Assembly: GCA_963627615.1 (NCBI GenBank)
Contig: CAVGBV010000106.1
Location: 1-5,800, forward strand
Direction of reading: 5' to 3'
From: Faecimorpha sp963627615
GTDB lineage: Bacteria > Bacillota > Clostridia > Lachnospirales > Bianqueaceae
DNA length: 5,800 bases
In this document: in pieces, positions 1 to 5,318 of the stretch
Position numbering within the stretch: the stretch's first letter is position 1
Layout of the letters: each line of letters opens with the position of its first letter
Program-made: the position numbers and the translations under genes
Notes under the pieces: generated by a model
Seen by the model: the letters and a program-made list of their open reading frames with translations, nothing else
What the model was told of the DNA's origin: nothing
Database searches by the model: none

Positions 1-2263
1 AAAAGCTCGTCTTATCCGCGAGATTTCCACCGATCAGTAAGATCTGCGGCAGCACAAAAAGCACCAGGAACATGGACAGAATGGTTCCTCGTCCCAGGCT
101 CTGGCCGATTCCGGCGATCGTCGCTTCCGAGGTCATCTGGCCGATCAGAATACCCGCGACCGAAAGTATCGCTCCGGATGTGATTACCGTCGGAAACGCA
201 AAATTCAGGGTCTCGATCATTGCGGTCTTATGATCCATCTTGTTCTTCAGCTCCTGATACCGGCTGGCAATTACGATTGCGTAATCGATATTGGCGCCCA
301 TCTGTATGGAACTGACTACCAGATAACTCATAAAGAACAAGTTGGAACTGGTGAGGTAAGGTATGGAAAAGTTAATCCAGATACTGCCCTGAATCACCAT
401 GATCAACAGCACCGGCATTCCGGCCGATTTGAAGGTAAAGAGCAGCACCACCAATACGATCAGGATGGATACGATACTGACCACCATATTGTCCCGCGAA
501 AAAGATTTCTGGAAATCGTACTCATTGGTCGAATTGCCCGCTACATATACCGTACCTTCTGGATAATATTCCTGTGCGATTTCCCAAATCGTATCCGTAA
601 ACGCATAGGTCTCGTCCCCACTCACCGGCAGCGTCAGATACAGCAGCATCCGGTCATATTCCGTACCGCTCAGCTGCGCCTTGGCTGCATTCATCTGTGT
701 CTGCGCGTCCGCGAGCATATCCGTCTGTTCCTGATCCAGCGTCACAATGCCGTTATCCACCTGATCGCATACAAAGAGAAACATATCAATCAGCGGCACC
801 TTATAATCCGCGATATTTCCGGCCAGACGGCCATAATCCTCCTGTTCGACCGCATAGGCCGCATAGACAACCTGCGCCGCCTCGTAATCCAATCCGGCCA
901 ACTCCGCGAACTGCCGCGGCGTCAACGCGTCCGCCAGCATATAACCATCCATGGCTTCTATATTAACAAGTCCCATGGTAGAATCGATCTCATCGTAGCT
1001 CTCCAGCTCCTGCAGCAGTTTGGCCTCTTTTTCATAATCCCCGGCCGGAACCACCAGCGCCACCATATTATCCGTCGTGAAATTATCGGAAATCATATTC
1101 TCCGCAATCTGCGTTTCATTGAGCTTCGGCGTGGTCAATGAGCTGTACCCGTAGACATAAGGGCAGCGGTTGGAAAAAACGCAGCCCACACAAATCAAAA
1201 TCAGGAATATGGCCGGAACGACATGCCGGGTCGCATAGTCAAATTTTCCGACAAAAGGTATCTTGGGCACAAAATTCCTATGATGTGTCTTTTCAATCAG
1301 CGGGCCAAAAAGCACCAGCAGTCCGGGCATAAATATAAATACGGACAGCAGCGCGTAGATAATCGCCTTGATAAGACAGATGCCCATATCCGGTCCGATC
1401 TTAAACTGCATGAACAGCATCGCCGCCAGACCGCCGATGGTCGTGAGGGAACTGGCGCAGATCTCCGGAATCGCCTTGCTCAGCGCCGTAATCGCGGCGT
1501 CGCGTACGTTCATCGTCTCCCTCTCCTCTTTAAAACGGTTGCAGAGGATTACGGCATAGTCCAGCGACAGCGCCAACTGCAGGATACTGGTCACCGAGTT
1601 GGATACAAAAGAGATCGTGCCGAAAAGAAAGTTGCTGCCCTGATTCAGGATCATCGCCATAACAAATGTCAGCAGCAGTACAGGCACCTCGCCGAATGTC
1701 TGACTGGTCAGCGTCAGGACGGCAATCACGATCACCGCTACATATATCATGATAACGCTGATCTCTTTATCAATGGTTTCCTGCAGGGTATTGCCCAGCT
1801 CTGTGGAAACATACAGATCATAGCCGGAGAGCGTTTCCTTGACACGCTCCAGCGACTCCAGACACGCATCATCCTTTTCATCTGTGTCAAAGGTCACTGA
1901 AAACATAGCCGAGACATTATGATAATGATCGGCCGTCTCATCAAAGTCTACACTTTGCACGCCTTTGACATCTGCCAGTTCATCCGCCAGTTTCTGCGCT
2001 TCGTCATAGGTAATGTTGGCAACCATAACCTCCGCGGTTCCATAGGTTGTAAACTGATCCTCCATTACCTTGAGCGCCAGCTTGGTTTCCGCCGTATCCG
2101 GCAGGAAGCTCGTAAGATCATTCTCGACTTTCACCCAGTTTCGGGAAAAGATCGAGAAGATGAGTGCAATGATGATAATCAGAAAAAACAGATTCCGCTT
2201 ATCGACAATCAAAGTCGCAAGCTTAACCATAAATGGCTGTTTCGGTGTGGATTGCTGATTCAT
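1..2263 (-). CDS. MMPL/RND-superfamily membrane transporter, C-terminus cut by the window edge
   Basis: An uninterrupted frame of 754 codons runs from ATG 2263 to the left edge. The layout is that of MMPL transporters, proton-driven exporters of lipids or drugs in the cytoplasmic membrane. TM1 lies at about residues 22-40, followed by an extracellular domain to about 168. A TM bundle covers about 169-340, TM7 about 346-362, a second extracellular domain runs to about 590, and a second TM bundle follows. The two halves carry matching Asp-Tyr pairs, LSLDYAVIL (D235) and GANIDYAIVI (D660). These correspond to the Asp-Tyr proton-relay pairs of MmpL3. The substrate cannot be told from sequence. 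Start choice: ATG 2263 has AGGA 11 nt upstream. ATG 2272 (same frame) lies too close to that site. ATG 2230 would give an 8-bp ATGGTTAA overlap with the upstream gene but has no visible ribosome site. The gene overlaps the upstream small gene by about 41 bp, so coupling is likely. The divergent TetR gene is the probable regulator. Confidence 0.93.
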   Translation of the reverse strand, partial: MNQQSTPKQPFMVKLATLIVDKRNLFFLIIIIALIFSIFSRNWVKVENDLTSFLPDTAETKLALKVMEDQFTTYGTAEVMVANITYDEAQKLADELADVKGVQSVDFDETADHYHNVSAMFSVTFDTDEKDDACLESLERVKETLSGYDLYVSTELGNTLQETIDKEISVIMIYVAVIVIAVLTLTSQTFGEVPVLLLTFVMAMILNQGSNFLFGTISFVSNSVTSILQLALSLDYAVILCNRFKEERETMNVRDAAITALSKAIPEICASSLTTIGGLAAMLFMQFKIGPDMGICLIKAIIYALLSVFIFMPGLLVLFGPLIEKTHHRNFVPKIPFVGKFDYATRHVVPAIFLILICVGCVFSNRCPYVYGYSSLTTPKLNETQIAENMISDNFTTDNMVALVVPAGDYEKEAKLLQELESYDEIDSTMGLVNIEAMDGYMLADALTPRQFAELAGLDYEAAQVVYAAYAVEQEDYGRLAGNIADYKVPLIDMFLFVCDQVDNGIVTLDQEQTDMLADAQTQMNAAKAQLSGTEYDRMLLYLTLPVSGDETYAFTDTIWEIAQEYYPEGTVYVAGNSTNEYDFQKSFSRDNMVVSIVSILIVLVVLLFTFKSAGMPVLLIMVIQGSIWINFSIPYLTSSNLFFMSYLVVSSIQMGANIDYAIVIASRYQELKNKMDHKTAMIETLNFAFPTVITSGAILSVAGILIGQMTSEATIAGIGQSLGRGTILSMFLVLFVLPQILLIGGNLADKTSF

Positions 2264-2588
2264 AGATTTCATTTTCCTTTTCTGCCGTATCAGTCCGGCC
2301 GTTCTCAATTCTATTGCCCCATAGCTTCATGGTCGCCCGATCTGTAATCAGTGTCCCATGTACTTTCTCTTCTTCTGTATACATCGTCGTAACACAGTTC
2401 AGATCACTTATCAGCGTATGCAGCTGATGCTTCAGGTGATATTCCTCTCCTGTACATGTCCCCTCTACCGGATTCTCGAATCCAAGAAGGGAAAATGTCC
2501 CATGGACCTGACCCTCACCGTCCTGGAGTGTCAGATATCCGTGACGCTCCCCCAGCGGACTTTCTAAAAAGATTTGGAATCGTATCAT
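2223..2588 (-). CDS. Conserved-looking small protein of unknown function, 121 aa, upstream of the MMPL gene
   Basis: I do not recognise a named family. The start at ATG 2588 (MIRFQIFLES) is set by AGGAG at 2596-2600 with 7-nt spacing. An upstream in-frame ATG at 2645 has no such site and falls about where the transcript should begin. The protein has no signal peptide or membrane segment. Residues 1-90 alternate hydrophobic and polar residues with many Gly and Thr (FLESPLGERHGYLTLQDGEG, HGTFSLLG, HGTLITDRATMKLWG), suggesting a small all-beta cytoplasmic fold. The last 30 residues are charged and look disordered. HGTxSL/HGTLIT recurs at about residues 29 and 77, which may reflect two similar beta-hairpins. 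Its 3' end overlaps the MMPL start and it shares the same upstream region, so it is probably in one operon with the transporter. An accessory or ligand-sensing role is only a guess. Confidence 0.75.
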   Translation of the reverse strand: MIRFQIFLESPLGERHGYLTLQDGEGQVHGTFSLLGFENPVEGTCTGEEYHLKHQLHTLISDLNCVTTMYTEEEKVHGTLITDRATMKLWGNRIENGRTDTAEKENEIYESAIHTETAIYG

Positions 2589-2595
2589 TTCCATA

Positions 2596-2600
2596 CTCCT
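2596..2600 (-). promoter_or_regulatory. Ribosome binding site AGGAG that decides the 2588 start
   Basis: On the minus strand AGGAG lies 7 nt before ATG 2588. Nearby ATG 2594 would have only 1-nt spacing. The site therefore supports the MIRFQ start over the other in-frame ATGs at 2594 and 2645. Confidence 0.75.
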
Positions 2601-2652
2601 TTCCATTTTCCCATTAAGAATACCCCAAAGGCCGCGAATATGCAATATTCAG

Positions 2653-2681
2653 ATTCTACCCATCTGTCATATTTACGACAT
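2653..2681 (-). promoter_or_regulatory. Candidate promoter of the small-gene/MMPL operon
   Basis: Reading leftwards, TAGAAT (2653-2658) matches the -10 consensus at 5 of 6 positions and lies about 65 bp before ATG 2588. The matching -35 position (about 2676-2681) resembles the consensus poorly, so this promoter would be weak or need help. It overlaps the inverted repeat at 2665-2680, which suits repression by a bound TetR protein. The assignment is tentative. Confidence 0.35.
2665..2680. promoter_or_regulatory. Candidate TetR operator: 16-bp imperfect palindrome
   Basis: TGTCATAT/TTACGACA is an inverted repeat with no spacer and 6 of 8 base pairs symmetric. Size and symmetry suit a TetR-family dimer. 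It overlaps the putative -35/-10 region of the leftward operon and lies about 42 bp upstream of the -10 of the divergent regulator gene. Binding there could repress the transporter operon. Seen: the palindrome. Inferred: that the regulator at 2788-3384 binds it. Confidence 0.45.
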
Positions 2682-2684
2682 TTT

Positions 2685-2704
2685 TTTCATTTGCATCTAT
2701 GAAA
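2685..2704. promoter_or_regulatory. Second candidate operator: TTTCAT-N8-ATGAAA dyad
   Basis: Two perfect 6-bp arms are separated by 8 bp, 20 bp overall. The right arm is also the best -35 candidate (ATGAAA, 4 of 6) of the rightward regulator promoter, so a protein bound here would occlude that promoter. The site may serve autoregulation. Such dyads occur by chance in AT-rich DNA, so confidence is low. Confidence 0.35.
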
Positions 2705-2727
2705 TTACTTTCAAAATATGATATAAT
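2699..2727 (+). promoter_or_regulatory. Promoter of the divergent TetR gene with extended -10
   Basis: TGaTATAAT at 2719-2727 is a full extended -10 element. A 4-of-6 -35 (ATGAAA, 2699-2704) lies 17 bp upstream. The predicted start near 2734 leaves a leader of about 54 nt that carries GGAG (2774-2777), 10 nt before ATG 2788. This is one of the two clearest promoters in the window. Confidence 0.7.
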
Positions 2728-2787
2728 AAAGCCAGCTTCCGCCCTACCGGAGGCCCCATCATTTTTATTTTCCGGAGAGATCATTTT

Positions 2788-3384
2788 ATGGAACGAAAAA
2801 ATTATGCGACATCGGAACAGACTAAGCACGCTCTTGCAGAGGCGCTCAAGGTGCTCATGACGCAGAAACCTTTCGGCAAAATATCGATTCATGATATTAC
2901 AGACCGCTGCGGAATGTACCGGCAGAATTTTTATTATCATTTTGAAGATGTATATGATCTGCTGCGCTGGCTTATTCAAGAAGAAGCCATCTCCCTCCTG
3001 CGTCAGCATGAAGGGACGATGCTCTGGCAGGAAGGACTCCTGCAGCTATTTCAGTATCTGGATGCCAATCGGGCCTTTTGCTGCTGTGCGCTCCAATCCG
3101 TGGGGCGCGATCATATCAGACGTTTTGTCGAATCCGACATCTACGAGATTATCCATCGCACCATTGAACAGATCGGGCAGGAACTGGGCGCGCTGCGTTC
3201 CGAAACTACCGCGGCCGATCTGGACCTGATGTCCCACTTCTATGTAGTCGCGTTTGCAGGGGTTGTAGAGAACTGGCTTCTTGGTAAGATCGACCGGACG
3301 CCGCGGGAACTGATCGATTTTGTGGATCAGATCCTGCAGGATCATATGCGCGGCGCACGGGAACGGATCACCGCCCAAGCATAA
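2788..3384 (+). CDS. TetR/AcrR-family transcriptional regulator, DhaS-like, divergent from the MMPL operon
   Basis: The 198-residue length is normal for a TetR regulator. Residues about 10-55 form the N-terminal DNA-binding domain, with the helix-turn-helix region ISIHDITDRCGMYRQNFYYH followed by FEDVYDLL. The RQNFYYHF pattern is typical of the branch that includes DhaS-type regulators. The rest is an all-helical ligand/dimer domain ending with the GKIDRTPRELIDFVDQIL segment common to that branch. Residues 98-100 are three consecutive cysteines (FCCCALQS) at the start of a ligand-domain helix; C41 lies within the HTH. Start ATG 2788 has GGAG 10 nt upstream. It is transcribed away from the small gene and transporter, the usual layout for a regulator of a neighbouring efflux operon, and is likely autoregulated through the shared gap. 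The inducer is unknown. DhaS itself is an activator of glycerol-metabolism genes, but no such genes are here, so that name is not applied. Confidence 0.93.
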   Translation: MERKNYATSEQTKHALAEALKVLMTQKPFGKISIHDITDRCGMYRQNFYYHFEDVYDLLRWLIQEEAISLLRQHEGTMLWQEGLLQLFQYLDANRAFCCCALQSVGRDHIRRFVESDIYEIIHRTIEQIGQELGALRSETTAADLDLMSHFYVVAFAGVVENWLLGKIDRTPRELIDFVDQILQDHMRGARERITAQA

Positions 3385-3430
3385 AAAAGAGGATATTATG
3401 CAGCTTTCGCGTTGCATAATATCCTTTTTT
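3385..3430. terminator. Bidirectional rho-independent terminator
   Basis: A perfect 12-bp stem, GGATATTATGCA (3391-3402) and TGCATAATATCC (3413-3424), encloses a 10-nt loop. It is followed by six T (3425-3430) on the + strand and preceded by an A run (3383-3388) that gives a U tract on the other strand. It can end both the TetR transcript, whose stop is at 3382-3384, and the leftward ABC-remnant transcript, whose stop is at 3441-3443. The gap between the two convergent stops is only 56 bp. Confidence 0.92.
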
Positions 3431-3440
3431 CTTTAAATCC

Positions 3441-4167
3441 TTATCCTTCTGATTCTCCCATTTTCAGGAGTCTATTGCATCCAGTCAGTGTACTGCTTCG
3501 GTGTGAGATCAAAATCAGCGTCTTCCCGGTGTATTCCGTCTGCAAAGTATGCAGCTGCTCCTTTTCGTGCAGGGCATCCAACGCACTGGACGGCTCATCC
3601 ATCAGGCAGACATCCGGATCCCGCAGCAGAACGCGCGCGATCCCGGCACGCACCGCCGCGCCGCGGATTTCCTCCATCGTAGCATACCGCGATCGGCATT
3701 GAAATATCCTTCAGGTGAAAGAATAGATAAATCGGTGCCGCAAGGCTATAGATCAGGCTCGGCAGATAGCTGCTGAAGTATGTCTGCATTTGTTCCACAG
3801 CATCCACGGAAGCCGTAATTGCGGAAACCGGACCGATCTTCTCCATCCCTGCATCCAACTCCAGGACTTTGGAAAAGATCCGGCGGCGCATACTGTCCCT
3901 TGCCTTTGCGGCCGCTTTATATTCCAACAGGCCCTTAGCCAGCTGCGCTAAAAAGGTAACGACCGCGGCCAGGAATGCCGCGCCGACCGCGCTCCATGCC
4001 GTATCCAATATCTCCTGCGGCTGAAACAGACTTCCCAGGAAACCCGCAACGATCTCCGCCAGCATCGTTGTTACCACCAATGTCAAAAATCCTACTCCGG
4101 CTATCGCCAGGCTCCATCCCCATAAGCCCCTGGCAAGCTTCATCAGCGTTTTATTTAACAGAAGTAT
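3441..4167 (-). pseudogene. Decayed ABC exporter (CydD-like half transporter), internal deletion and frameshift
   Basis: Two fragments of one ABC exporter abut in different frames. Fragment 1 (ATG 4143 to about 3685) encodes about 153 residues of membrane domain. It has hydrophobic segments at about 9-40 and 50-70, then RDSMRRRIFSKVLELDAGM and a YFSSYLPSLIYSLAAPIYLFF segment like the CydD-type subfamily. The frame then turns to non-homologous residues and stops at 3595. Fragment 2 (about 3689 to 3441, another frame) is the end of an ATPase domain: Walker B VCLMDEP, D-loop SALD and H-loop LILISHR. Walker A and the Q-loop are absent, and the signature motif is lost or scrambled (EEIRGAAVRAGIARVLL where LSGGQ-x-R-x-GIARVLL is expected). 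Family members are about 570-600 aa, so roughly 1 kb is missing (inference). Upstream of ATG 4143 the frame stays open for 13 more codons after a stop. An ATA at 4167-4165, 9 nt after GAGAGG, may be a lost original start. It lies 15 nt after the TetR stop, so the pair was an operon. Confidence 0.85.
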
Positions 4168-4182
4168 GATCCTGTTCCTCTC

Positions 4183-4806
4183 TTATTCCTTGACCAACGT
4201 CTCAAAGACTGCATCCCGATCAAAGCTGCCATCCGCGAATCCCGGAATTTCCTTGATCGACTTACAGATGCTGACGCTGAAACCTGTCAGAATCTGTCCG
4301 ATCTCCTGATCCGAATACAAACAGTCCCCTGTAACGATCAATGTCGCGAGACTATGGACCACCAGCCAGAGATCCCGGAAATACCGATCCGCTTCTTCTG
4401 CCGTAATGTGATAGATACGGATCAGTGTCGGACGAACCCTCTCCTGCAGGCGGTACATCGCCCCCATCGTACCGAATTTCGGGTCCTGAGCCCTTGTCAA
4501 AAATAAGAGCCGATACAGCTCCGGCTCCTCTTTCGCAAAACGGATGTACTGCATTCCAACGCCATAAAACGGGATCTTTTCCTTCAGTCCGGCATCAGCG
4601 TAACGCTCATAGGCCCTTACCGCGGCCATATAGACCTCCTTCTTGACCCCATCCATCGACCCGAATCCCGTAAAAACAGGCTGTGTGGAGGTTCCAAGCT
4701 CCTCTGCCATGGTCTTGGCTGTCAATCCGTCCGCTCCTCTGTTCTGTACAACCCGCAGTGCGGCCTGCACCATTTCTTCTTTTGTAAATTTGTTTTTCGG
4801 CGCCAT
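4183..4806 (-). CDS. TetR/AcrR-family regulator with WHG-type C-terminal domain
   Basis: This is a full-length 207-residue regulator. Residues about 8-55 are the TetR DNA-binding domain (FTKEEMVQAALRVVQNRG, then LTAKTMAEELGTSTQPVFTGF as helix-turn-helix). The C-terminal part has FAKEEPELYRLLFL and a WLVVHSLATLI segment (about residues 147-157) that matches the WHG-type ligand domain, with Ser in place of the usual Gly. Start ATG 4806 has AAAGGA (4817-4822) 10 nt upstream. It is first in a leftward operon with the ABC exporter remnant 15-39 nt downstream, so it probably controlled that exporter in response to a toxic small molecule. No frame damage is visible, so it is likely still made although its presumed target is broken. 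It may have other targets. It has a consensus promoter and a possible operator at the transcript start. Confidence 0.93.
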   Translation of the reverse strand: MAPKNKFTKEEMVQAALRVVQNRGADGLTAKTMAEELGTSTQPVFTGFGSMDGVKKEVYMAAVRAYERYADAGLKEKIPFYGVGMQYIRFAKEEPELYRLLFLTRAQDPKFGTMGAMYRLQERVRPTLIRIYHITAEEADRYFRDLWLVVHSLATLIVTGDCLYSDQEIGQILTGFSVSICKSIKEIPGFADGSFDRDAVFETLVKE

Positions 4807-4838
4807 ATATTATCGATCCTTTCCAATTACATGTTATA

Positions 4839-4861
4839 TATATCATACACTCTATATCATA
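4839..4861. promoter_or_regulatory. Candidate operator: directly repeated TATATCATA at the transcript start
   Basis: TATATCATA occurs at 4839-4847 and again at 4853-4861, a 14-bp period, just downstream of the -10 of the leftward promoter. The block also has partial dyad symmetry because it is AT-rich. The position suits autorepression by the TetR protein at 4806-4183. The low complexity makes a chance origin possible. Confidence 0.35.
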
Positions 4862-4869
4862 TATTCGGT

Positions 4870-4898
4870 ATTATAGCACGGAGCACACCATTTGTCAA
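4870..4898 (-). promoter_or_regulatory. Perfect consensus sigmaA promoter for the WHG-type TetR gene
   Basis: On the minus strand TTGACA (4898-4893) is separated by exactly 17 bp from TATAAT (4875-4870). TG lies one base before the -10 (TGcTATAAT), so it is an extended -10 as well. All 12 core bases match. The start is predicted near 4863, giving a leader of about 57 nt. The -35 begins only 4 bp from the first unit of the tandem array. Such a strong promoter would normally need tight repression. Confidence 0.9.
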
Positions 4899-4902
4899 AA
4901 GC

Positions 4903-5257
4903 CTGGTACATTTTGGAGAATGAGGCTCCTAGGTGTACCAGAATTTTATAGGTTTCTCTGGTTTCTTAAGAAAATCTGGTACACTTGGGTGAATGAGGCT
5001 CCTAGGTGTACCAGAGTTCTATAGGTTTCCTCTGTTTTTTGAAATAATCTGGTACACTTGGGTGAATGGGACTCTTGGGTGTACCAGAGTTTTATAGGAT
5101 TCTCTGTTTTTTCAAAAATGTCTGGTACACCTTGGAGAGTGAGACTCTTATGTGTACCGGAATTCTATAGGTTTCTCTGGATTTTAGAAATAATCTGGTA
5201 CACTTTGGAGAATGAAACTCCTGAGTGTACCAGATTTCTCCGGATTTTCAAGAAAAT
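4903..5257 (+). repeat. Array of five 73-bp tandem hairpin units
   Basis: Units begin at 4903, 4976, 5049, 5122 and 5195, an exact 73-bp period. Each has a 39-nt imperfect palindrome (4903-4941, 4976-5014, 5049-5087, 5122-5160, 5195-5233) opening CTGGTACA and closing TGTACCAG (TGTACCGG in unit 4). A linker of 34 nt follows (24 nt in unit 5, which lacks a 10-nt ATTCTATAGG-like block). Each palindrome folds into up to 16 stem positions, 14-15 paired, around a 7-nt loop of consensus AATGRRR. Differences between copies mainly swap Watson-Crick for G-T pairs on the + strand. Linkers share CTATAGG/TTATAGG and TTTCTCTG, and in four of five a TTTC(T)...(A)GAAA mini-hairpin. The period is not a multiple of 3, so the array is not coding. 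No open frame follows on the + strand. It fills the gap between the TetR promoter and the nuclease-like gene. Strand is given as + because of the G-T asymmetry; transcription is not shown. Confidence 0.95.
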
Positions 5258-5262
5258 CTGGT
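5232..5262. repeat. Inverted repeat spanning the last linker of the array
   Basis: CCAGATTTCT (from the end of hairpin 5, starting about 5230) pairs with AGAAAATCTGG (to about 5261) with a single bulged base, around an 11-nt loop. It uses the same CCAG and CTGG arms as the flanking main hairpins, so it is an alternative, mutually exclusive fold. It is strongest here because of the 10-nt deletion; the linker after unit 1 shows a weaker version. Confidence 0.6.
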
Positions 5263-5300
5263 AGATTTTTCGTGGAGGGACGGACTTCTAGAGGGGAGGA
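5258..5300 (+). repeat. Degenerate sixth unit at the right edge of the array
   Basis: CTGGTA followed by a T run restarts the unit at 5258. A GGAG...CTTCTAG stretch (about 5274-5291) aligns loosely with the GGAG...CTCCTAG core of unit 1, but the closing TGTACCAG arm is absent. It cannot form the outer stem. This looks like a decayed or truncated end unit. The core alignment is by eye and weak. Confidence 0.55.
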
Positions 5301-5318
5301 AGGCAATAATAAAAATTG

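Noticed and set aside
230..1141. 303-aa + strand open frame, and the 225-aa frame at 1223-1900
   Set aside because: They are antisense to the MMPL gene, whose frame is continuous and has clear membrane segments and motifs. The antisense products are His/Arg/Gln-rich with no recognisable domain.
2656..3009. 117-aa minus-strand open frame
   Set aside because: It is antisense to the start of the TetR gene and crosses its promoter, with no ribosome site or domain.
3046..3417. 123-aa minus-strand open frame
   Set aside because: It is antisense to the TetR gene and begins inside the terminator hairpin. There is no recognisable domain.
5058..5264. 68-aa + strand open frame inside the array
   Set aside because: It is a by-product of the repeats. 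The 73-bp period shifts frame each unit, so the protein has no consistent repeat, and there is no ribosome site.
4903..5300. CRISPR array
   Set aside because: The segments between the palindromes are themselves conserved from unit to unit, so there are no unique spacers. The 39-nt repeat also varies more than CRISPR repeats, and no cas gene is present.
4903..5300. Integron attC sites or transposon ends
   Set aside because: There are no cassette genes between the units, no integrase or transposase, no attC core sites recognised, and no target duplication seen.
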